A model generated the notes under the pieces. That model had not been told where the DNA came from and searched no databases. It worked only from the letters and a program-made list of their open reading frames with translations. The translations under genes were made by a program, and so were the position numbers. From contig CAZQVN010000075.1 in assembly GCA_964596775.1 (NCBI GenBank), positions 1 to 14,660 of the forward strand: DNA of 14,660 nucleotides, in the 5' to 3' direction. Origin of the DNA: CAZQVN01 sp964596775. GTDB taxonomy: Bacteria; Eisenbacteria; RBG-16-71-46; JABDJR01; JAWXBZ01. Shown here piece by piece: positions 1 through 4,915 of the stretch. Within the stretch, counting starts at the first letter, position 1; each line of letters opens with the position of its first letter.

Positions 1-668
1 CGCAGCAGCCGGAAAACAACATCGTCCGGACGGCCATCGAGGCGCTGGCCGGCGTGCTCGGCGGAACGCAGAGCCTGCACACGAACTCGATGGACGAAAC
101 GTGGGCGCTCCCTACCGACAAGGCGGTGCAGATCGCGCTGCGCACGCAGCAGGTGATCGCGCATGAGCACCAGGTCGGCCATACGGTCGACCCGCTCGGC
201 GGCTCCTACTACGTGGAGGCGCTGACGAACCGCCTGGAGAAGGAGGCGTACGCCTACTTCGACCGCATCAGGAAAATGGGCGGCGTCGTCCGCGGCATCG
301 AGGAGGGGTGGTTCCAGCGCGAGATCCAGGCGGCGGCCCGCAAGTTCCAGGAAGAGGTCGACGCGAAGAAGCGGATCGTGGTCGGCGTCAACGACTACGT
401 CATCGAGAACGAGAAGCTGGAAATCCCCATTCTCGAAATCGATCCGCGCCTCGAACAGCAGCAGGTGGAGCGGACAAAGAAGGTCCGCGCGACGCGGGAC
501 CAGGTTCGGGCCGACAAGGCCCTCGCCGAACTCAAGACGGCCTGCGAGGGGAACATCAATGTCATGCCGGCGCTCGTGGAGTGCGCGCGGAGCTACGTCA
601 CCCAGGGCGAAATGGTCGGGGTGATGCGCGGCGTCTTCGGCGAGTATCACGAACCGGTTTTCGTCTAA
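1..668 (+). CDS. mcmA1: Methylmalonyl-CoA mutase, catalytic (large) subunit, C-terminal part
   Basis: This is the 3' end of the catalytic chain of adenosylcobalamin-dependent methylmalonyl-CoA mutase, which interconverts (R)-methylmalonyl-CoA and succinyl-CoA in propionate and branched-chain amino acid breakdown. The 5' end lies outside the window; the frame opens at base 3 and gives 221 codons before TAA. Visible family blocks are GGTQSLHTNSMDE, which lines the substrate pocket of the TIM barrel, the stretch IALRTQQVIAHE, and DPLGGSYYVE. The chain stops at GEYHEPVFV, the usual end of large chains that lack the B12 domain. The B12 domain is the next gene, 16 nt downstream, so the enzyme is of the split two-subunit type seen in archaea and some bacteria. 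Family assignment is very secure; the substrate (methylmalonyl rather than isobutyryl or ethylmalonyl) is likely but cannot be proved from this fragment. Confidence 0.95.
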   Translation, partial: QQPENNIVRTAIEALAGVLGGTQSLHTNSMDETWALPTDKAVQIALRTQQVIAHEHQVGHTVDPLGGSYYVEALTNRLEKEAYAYFDRIRKMGGVVRGIEEGWFQREIQAAARKFQEEVDAKKRIVVGVNDYVIENEKLEIPILEIDPRLEQQQVERTKKVRATRDQVRADKALAELKTACEGNINVMPALVECARSYVTQGEMVGVMRGVFGEYHEPVFV

Positions 669-684
669 CAGGGAGGCAGTCGGC

Positions 685-1089
685 GTGGCGGGAAAAATCA
701 GGGTTCTGGTGGCGAAACCCGGTCTGGATGGACACGACCGGGGAGCCAAGGTGGTGGCGGCCGCGCTGCGGGACGGCGGCATGGAAGTGATCTACTCCGG
801 CCTGCACCAGACGCCGGAACAGGTCGTGAGCATGGCGCTGCAGGAGGACGTGGACGTGATCGCCCTGTCCATCCTGTCCGGCGCGCACATGACATTGTTT
901 CCCCGGGTCCTCGAACTGATGAAGAAAGAAGGGCTCGGCGATGTACTCCTGACCGGAGGCGGCATCATCCCCCCCGGGGACATGACCGCGCTCAGGGAAA
1001 TGGGGGTCGGGCAGCTGTTCGGGCCGGGCACCCCCACCTCGGACTGCGTGGAGTACATCAGAAAGTGGGTGGAGGAACGTGGCGAGTAA
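685..1089 (+). CDS. mcmA2: Methylmalonyl-CoA mutase, cobalamin-binding (small) subunit
   Basis: This 134-residue protein is a stand-alone B12-binding domain that pairs with the catalytic chain encoded just upstream. It shows the base-off cobalamin motif DxHxxG (D15, H17, G20), where H17 would replace dimethylbenzimidazole as the lower axial ligand of cobalt. It also has the SxL motif (S62-I-L64) and the glycine-rich TGGGIIP segment at about 90-96 that contacts the nucleotide tail. Length fits the C-terminal domain of fused mutases. The start is a GTG at 685, preceded by GGGAGG at 671-676. The last 11 nt overlap the start of the next gene, so the two are probably translationally coupled. A generic corrinoid protein is the only real alternative, and adjacency to the mutase large chain makes that unlikely. 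Confidence 0.94.
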   Translation: MAGKIRVLVAKPGLDGHDRGAKVVAAALRDGGMEVIYSGLHQTPEQVVSMALQEDVDVIALSILSGAHMTLFPRVLELMKKEGLGDVLLTGGGIIPPGDMTALREMGVGQLFGPGTPTSDCVEYIRKWVEERGE

Positions 1090-1759
1090 TTATTGCCGGG
1101 CGAAGGTCCGGAAAGTTTTCGGGCCGAAGAGCCTGGTTCCGGCGTTTGCGATTCTGCTCGTGATCGCGGCCGCCGGCATCGCTTTCGCCCAGGCGAAGAC
1201 CGCAACGACAGCGAAGAAGCCGGCGACGACCAAGGCTCTTCCCGCCGGAACGACCGGCAACAATCCCGCCGCCGTCACCCCCGCTCCGGCGACACCGCCG
1301 CCGGAGGAGACAACCGCATCGAAGGCGATACGACAGATGGCGTTCCTGTCCGGCAAGTGGGCGGGGCATGTCGACGCGTTTCCGTTCCAGATGGACATCG
1401 CCATCCAGGGCGCCATGGCCGATCCGGGCCCGGGCATCGTCTTCAAGATCAACGCCACGCCGACGTCCTCGGCCAAAATGGGGATCGAAGGCGACTACAA
1501 GTCGAGCGTCAACTACTCCACGAAGCACGCGGCACTGCGGGCGGTCATCGTGGATGCCGCGGGTCGCGGCGTGGAGATGCTCGGCAACAAGGTCCCGAAC
1601 CAGCCGGAGTGGCAGTTCGAGTCCACGCCGGACGGGTCGCCGTTTCCGTTCAAGGTCCGCCTGATCCCGATCAACACCGACCAGATCGTCGTCAACTACA
1701 CCACCGGCGGGCGACTCCCGCTGAAGTACGAAGTCACGTTCAACCGGGTCGATTCCTGA
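1079..1759 (+). CDS. Exported protein of unknown function inside the acyl-CoA cluster
   Basis: I cannot name this 226-residue protein. The GTG start at 1079 overlaps the end of the B12 subunit gene; GGAGG at 1071-1075 sits only 3 nt upstream of it. The N-terminus has a basic stretch (CRAKVRKVFGPK) followed by the hydrophobic segment LVPAFAILLVIAAAGIAFAQA, which reads as a signal peptide with a possible signal peptidase I cut after an AxA-like site near residue 37. A low-complexity Ala/Thr/Pro/Lys linker follows (about 38-80). The remaining region, starting near MAFLSGKWAGHVDAFPF, looks rich in beta strands and loosely recalls small beta-barrel (lipocalin-like, DUF1579-type) domains that open with an L-x-G-x-W motif; that resemblance is an inference. 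It lies between mutase and CoA-transferase genes on the same strand, 22 nt before the next start, so it is probably co-transcribed with them. Confidence 0.78.
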   Translation: MASNYCRAKVRKVFGPKSLVPAFAILLVIAAAGIAFAQAKTATTAKKPATTKALPAGTTGNNPAAVTPAPATPPPEETTASKAIRQMAFLSGKWAGHVDAFPFQMDIAIQGAMADPGPGIVFKINATPTSSAKMGIEGDYKSSVNYSTKHAALRAVIVDAAGRGVEMLGNKVPNQPEWQFESTPDGSPFPFKVRLIPINTDQIVVNYTTGGRLPLKYEVTFNRVDS

Positions 1760-1781
1760 CGGATCGACGACTGGAGTTTCC

Positions 1782-2543
1782 ATGAACAAAGTCGTGAAAA
1801 ACGCCGCCGAGGCGCTTCGGAAGGCCGGCCTCAAGGACGGTGCCTCGATCATGATGGGCGGTTTCGGCCTGTGCGGCATTCCCGAAACGCTGATCGCCGC
1901 CACCCGCGAACTCGGCGTGAAGGATCTCACCGTGATGAGCAACAACGCCGGCGTGGACGATTTCGGCATCGGCCTGCTGCTCCAGACGAAGCAGGTCCGG
2001 AAGATGATCTCCACCTACGTCGGCGAGAACAAGACGTTCGAGCGCCAGTTCCTCGACGGCACGCTCGAGGTGGAACTCATTCCCCAGGGCACGTTCGCGG
2101 AAAAGCTGCGGGCCGGCGGCGCCGGCATCGGCGCGTTCTACACACCCACCGGCTACGGCACCTGGGTGGCCGAGGGGGGGCTTCCGCAGAAGTACGACGA
2201 CAAGGGAAACGTCATCAAGGGGAGCGAAAAAAAGGAAACGCGGGAGATCGACGGACGGATGTACGTCCTCGAGATGCCGCTGAAGGCCGACTTCGCCTTC
2301 GTGAAGGCGTACCACGGCGACCGTCTCGGCAACCTGATCTACCGGAAGACGGCCCGCAATTTCAATCCGATGATGGCCAGCGCGGCGCGCGTCACGATCG
2401 CCGAGGTGGAAAAGATCGTCGAGGTCGGTACGCTCGACCCCGACTCCGTGGCCACGCCGGGAATCTTCGTCAACTACATACTTCAGGGTGATCATTATGA
2501 CAAGCGTATCGAGCAGCGAACGAATCGTCCTAAGGGCAGCTGA
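1782..2543 (+). CDS. scoA: 3-oxoacid CoA-transferase subunit A
   Basis: This is the alpha subunit (253 residues) of a family I CoA-transferase, most like succinyl-CoA:3-ketoacid CoA-transferase, which activates acetoacetate with CoA from succinyl-CoA or a related donor. The signature is MMGGFGLCGIPETL near residues 24-37, the glycine-rich CoA-binding loop of subunit A. Other family blocks are LTVMSNNAG, GAGIGAFYTPTGYGT, and the ADFAFVKAYHGDRLGNLIYRKTARNFNP stretch. It is slightly longer than usual (about 230) because of a charged insert, QKYDDKGNVIKGSEKKE, at about 142-158. The C-terminus (KRIEQRT) is typical, so the 47-nt overlap with scoB is natural and not a frameshift. An acetate or butyrate CoA-transferase is possible; the sequence alone does not fix the substrate. 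Confidence 0.93.
   Translation: MNKVVKNAAEALRKAGLKDGASIMMGGFGLCGIPETLIAATRELGVKDLTVMSNNAGVDDFGIGLLLQTKQVRKMISTYVGENKTFERQFLDGTLEVELIPQGTFAEKLRAGGAGIGAFYTPTGYGTWVAEGGLPQKYDDKGNVIKGSEKKETREIDGRMYVLEMPLKADFAFVKAYHGDRLGNLIYRKTARNFNPMMASAARVTIAEVEKIVEVGTLDPDSVATPGIFVNYILQGDHYDKRIEQRTNRPKGS
2485..2491 (+). promoter_or_regulatory. Ribosome binding site that sets the scoB start
   Basis: AGGGTGA lies 5 nt before the ATG at 2497, inside the end of scoA. An in-frame GTG at 2488 would lie within this site, so the ATG at 2497 is the better start for scoB. Confidence 0.6.
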
Positions 2544-3156
2544 GGAGCTGCGGGACGGTTTCTATGTGAACCTCGGGATCGGCATGCCGACCCTGGTGGC
2601 CAATCACATCCCGAAAGGGATGGAGATCTTCCTGCACTCGGAGAACGGGCTGCTCGGCATCGGACCGTTTCCTTTCGAGGGGGAGGAGGACGCCGACCTG
2701 ATCAACGCCGGCAAGCAGACGGTGACCGAGCAGGCGGGCGCCAGTTACTTTGCCAGCGCCGACTCGTTCGCGATGATCCGCGGGGGGCACATCGACCTGT
2801 CGATCCTCGGAGCCCTGGAAGTCGACGAAAAAGGGAACCTGGCCAACTGGATGATCCCCGGCAAGATGGTCAAGGGGATGGGCGGCGCCATGGATCTCGT
2901 GGCCGGCGCCCGCCGCGTCGTCATCATGATGACGCACACGGCCAAGGGGGGGTCGCCGAAGATCCTGAAGAAGTGCGCGCTGCCGCTGACCGGCGTCGGC
3001 GTGGTGGACCTGATCATCACCGAACTCGCGGTCATCGAGGTGACCGACAAGGGGCTGGTGCTGAAGGAACGCGCGCCGGACGTGACCGTGGACGAAATCG
3101 TGAAGCAGACCGAGGCCCCGCTCGACACGTCGAACGTGGCCGTCATGAAGTACTAG
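2497..3156 (+). CDS. scoB: 3-oxoacid CoA-transferase subunit B
   Basis: This 219-residue beta subunit carries the active-site glutamate of the CoA-transferase. The signature HSENGLLGIGPFP places the catalytic nucleophile at E49, which forms the covalent glutamyl-CoA intermediate in this family. Other typical blocks are VNLGIGMPTLVANHIP near the N-terminus, GGHIDLSILGALEVDEKGNLANW, and VIMMTHTAKGG. Length matches bacterial ScoB/AtoA proteins. ATG at 2497 is chosen over GTG at 2488 because the Shine-Dalgarno-like sequence sits between them. It overlaps scoA by 47 nt in another frame, the usual arrangement for stoichiometric production of the two subunits. No key residue is missing. Confidence 0.94.
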   Translation: MTSVSSSERIVLRAAEELRDGFYVNLGIGMPTLVANHIPKGMEIFLHSENGLLGIGPFPFEGEEDADLINAGKQTVTEQAGASYFASADSFAMIRGGHIDLSILGALEVDEKGNLANWMIPGKMVKGMGGAMDLVAGARRVVIMMTHTAKGGSPKILKKCALPLTGVGVVDLIITELAVIEVTDKGLVLKERAPDVTVDEIVKQTEAPLDTSNVAVMKY

Positions 3157-3295
3157 AACGGGAGCGGGTCGAACCTCCGGGCTTCGGTGCGTTCCTTTTC
3201 GGCGAACGCACGGAAAGCCGGGGCGACATCGCCGGCACACCGACTCTGGCCGCCGGGCCGTACCCGGCATTTTCGATCGGAAGAGGAAGCGAACG
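3157..3295 (+). other. Gap between scoB and the dehydrogenase gene, with two small hairpins
   Basis: This 139-nt gap is the longest inside the catabolic cluster. It contains an 8-bp perfect stem (GTGCGTTC at 3187-3194 with GAACGCAC at 3204-3211, 9-nt loop). A 6-bp all-GC stem follows (GCCGGG at 3252-3257 with CCCGGC at 3263-3268, 5-nt loop), and ATTTTC comes right after it. The second could act as a weak terminator or attenuator that lowers dehydrogenase expression relative to the CoA-transferase, but its T-run is short. The dehydrogenase has its own AGAGGA ribosome binding site at 3282-3287. Confidence 0.35.
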
Positions 3296-4456
3296 ATGGG
3301 TTATTTCGAATTGAACGAAGAGCACAGCCTCTTCCAGAAGTCCGTCCGCGACTTCGCGAACGAGGTCATCAAGCCGCGGGCGAAGGAAATCGACGACTCG
3401 AAGGAATTTCCGATGTGGTGCATCGACGAGATGCGCAAGATGGGCCTCCTCGGCATCCCCTACGGCGAGGAATGGGGCGGCGCCGGCGGCGACACGCTGA
3501 TGTACGCGATCGCCGTCGAGGAAATCTCCCGGGCGTCCGGGTCCATCGGCCTGATCCTCGCCGCGCACACGTCGCTCGGCACCGGCCCGATCTACAACTT
3601 CGGCACCGACGAGCAGAAGAAGAAGTACCTGCCCGGCCTCTGCAGCGGCAACAAGCTCGGGGCGTTCTGTCTCACCGAACCCCAGGCCGGCTCGGACGCC
3701 GGGGGTACCAAGACGATGGCCGTGGAAGACGGCGATCACTATATCGTCAACGGCGCCAAGAACTGGATCACGAACGCCGGCGTGGCCGACGTGTACACGG
3801 TGACCGCGGTCACCGACAAGGGGGAAGGCACCGACGGCATCAGCGCGTTCATCATGGAGCGGGGCACGCCCGGCCTGTCGACCGGCAAGAAGGAAGACAA
3901 GCTCGGCCTCCGCGGTTCGGAAACGAATCCGGTCTTCTTCGAAAACGTGAAGATCCCGAAGAGCGCCATGCTCGGACCGCGCGGCCAGGGTTTCAAGCAG
4001 TTCATGAAGACGCTCGACAACGGCCGCATCAGTATCGGCGCCATGGCCGTGGGCCTCGCCCAGGCGGCGCTCGACGCCTCGATCGAATACTCGCAGTCCC
4101 GCGAGCAGTTCGGCCGTCCCATCTCCAAGTTCCAGGCGATCCAGTTCAAGCTCGCCGACATGGCCACCGAGATCGCCGCCGCGCGCCATCTCGTGTACGA
4201 CTCCGCGGTCACCAAGGACAAGGGGGAGAAGCTGACGAAGATCTCCGCCATGGCCAAGCTCTACGCGTCCGAAGTGGCCATGCGCGCCACCACGCAGGCC
4301 ATCCAGGTGTACGGCGGCAACGGCTACTCCACCGAGTACCCGGTGGAGCGCTTCTTCCGTGACGCGAAGCTCTGCGAAATCGGTGAGGGTACGAGTGAGA
4401 TCCAGCGGATCGTGATCGCGAGGGAAGTGTTGAAGGAGAACGAGTTGAGGAAGTAA
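3296..4456 (+). CDS. Acyl-CoA dehydrogenase (short/branched-chain type)
   Basis: This 386-residue FAD enzyme catalyses the first, alpha-beta dehydrogenation step of acyl-CoA oxidation, passing electrons to electron-transfer flavoprotein. The three family domains are complete: an N-terminal helical domain (about 1-120), the beta domain with signature CLTEPQAGSD (about 126-135), and the C-terminal helical domain. That last domain has the second signature, QVYGGNGYSTEYPVERFFRD. The predicted catalytic base is the first glutamate of EGTSEIQR, at about E364, the position used in short-chain acyl-CoA dehydrogenases (isovaleryl-CoA dehydrogenase uses a different helix). Start ATG at 3296 follows AGAGGA at 3282-3287. 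Neighbours suggest a substrate such as butyryl-, 2-methylbutyryl- or propionyl-related CoA; sequence reading alone cannot choose. No electron-transfer flavoprotein genes are in the window. Confidence 0.95.
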   Translation: MGYFELNEEHSLFQKSVRDFANEVIKPRAKEIDDSKEFPMWCIDEMRKMGLLGIPYGEEWGGAGGDTLMYAIAVEEISRASGSIGLILAAHTSLGTGPIYNFGTDEQKKKYLPGLCSGNKLGAFCLTEPQAGSDAGGTKTMAVEDGDHYIVNGAKNWITNAGVADVYTVTAVTDKGEGTDGISAFIMERGTPGLSTGKKEDKLGLRGSETNPVFFENVKIPKSAMLGPRGQGFKQFMKTLDNGRISIGAMAVGLAQAALDASIEYSQSREQFGRPISKFQAIQFKLADMATEIAAARHLVYDSAVTKDKGEKLTKISAMAKLYASEVAMRATTQAIQVYGGNGYSTEYPVERFFRDAKLCEIGEGTSEIQRIVIAREVLKENELRK

Positions 4457-4460
4457 TGTG

Positions 4461-4506
4461 CCGGACTCGTCCCCCGGACGAGTCCGGAAGGTACTTGTGG
4501 TTTTTT
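4461..4506 (+). terminator. Strong hairpin with trailing T-run closing the catabolic cluster
   Basis: A perfect 12-bp stem (CCGGACTCGTCC at 4461-4472 with GGACGAGTCCGG at 4476-4487) has a 3-nt loop and starts 4 nt after the dehydrogenase stop codon. A run of six Ts follows at 4501-4506, but 13 nt away from the stem, farther than in a textbook intrinsic terminator. Position and stem strength make termination the likeliest role. Confidence 0.6.
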
Positions 4507-4508
4507 CC

Positions 4509-4538
4509 TGCCCTGTCGCCCCACCGGGCGGCAGGGCA
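4509..4538 (+). terminator. Second hairpin directly after the first
   Basis: TGCCCTGTCGCC (4509-4520) pairs with GGCGGCAGGGCA (4527-4538) with one G-U wobble and a 6-nt loop. No T-run follows on the + strand. On the - strand it is followed by the complement of the T-run (six As), so it does not look like an independent minus-strand terminator. It may back up the first hairpin or protect the 3' end of the mRNA. Confidence 0.35.
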
Positions 4539-4690
4539 CTTGTCTGCGACCCTTTGTGCACGAAGAGTACCGCAAGGCCTGCCGGCCCCCCCTCCGGGCT
4601 GCCAACTCCGTACCTTCCCTGCAGCTGTCACGAGAGCGATGTCGTATCATGTTGCAGTGCCTGATGTTACACGTGACATCTAAATATTAA

Positions 4691-4720
4691 TTATTCGGGT
4701 ATTCTTGTTTAACCTATACT
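4691..4720 (+). promoter_or_regulatory. Possible sigma-70-like promoter for the PI-PLC-like gene
   Basis: TATACT at 4715-4720 matches five of six bases of the -10 consensus and sits just downstream of the AT-rich island. The hexamer 18 nt upstream (TTATTC at 4691-4696) is a poor -35, so an activator or an UP-like element would be needed. The call rests mainly on the -10 and the local composition. Confidence 0.3.
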
Positions 4721-4903
4721 GCTGGCTCGTCCCTGCGACACAATCTCCATCCAGAACAAACCGCATGTTCCACCACGGAGGCCGCTCCGCATGCTCAACT
4801 TACGACGCGATGGATTCGCCATTCCGACGATCGACCACCCTGACACGGATCTTGCTGCAAGAAGAACCAAACCTTTCCGATGCCGGAAAACGGAAGTTCT
4901 CAC

Positions 4904-4910
4904 AGGGAGG
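4904..4910 (+). promoter_or_regulatory. Ribosome binding site that sets the start of the PI-PLC-like gene
   Basis: AGGGAGG lies 5 nt before the ATG at 4916. An in-frame ATG at 4880 has no comparable site and would place twelve polar residues before the signal peptide, so 4916 is chosen. Confidence 0.8.
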
Positions 4911-4915
4911 AAACC

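Larger units (their letters stand above)
4539..4915 (+). other. Non-coding leader region of the PI-PLC-like gene with an AT-rich island
   Basis: I find no convincing gene in this stretch. Between about 4640 and 4720 the sequence turns clearly AT-rich (for example CTAAATATTAATTATT), in contrast to its surroundings, which suggests promoter or regulator-binding DNA. An imperfect palindrome TGTTACACGTGACA lies at 4665-4678. A 7-bp dyad TGTCACG (4626-4632) / CGTGACA (4672-4678) overlaps it and could be an operator. Downstream, about 190 nt would be an untranslated leader if transcription starts near 4727. Short frames here (for example one beginning at 4791) run out of frame into the PI-PLC-like gene and look spurious. 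Confidence 0.4.

Noticed and set aside
2541..2543. The scoA-scoB overlap as a frameshift in a fused CoA-transferase
   Set aside because: ScoA ends with a normal family C-terminus (KRIEQRT) and scoB has its own ribosome binding site and start, so the two-subunit form is intact.
3143..4561. A 472-codon open frame on the - strand over the acyl-CoA dehydrogenase
   Set aside because: It is a shadow of a clear acyl-CoA dehydrogenase gene, and no protein family is recognisable in it.
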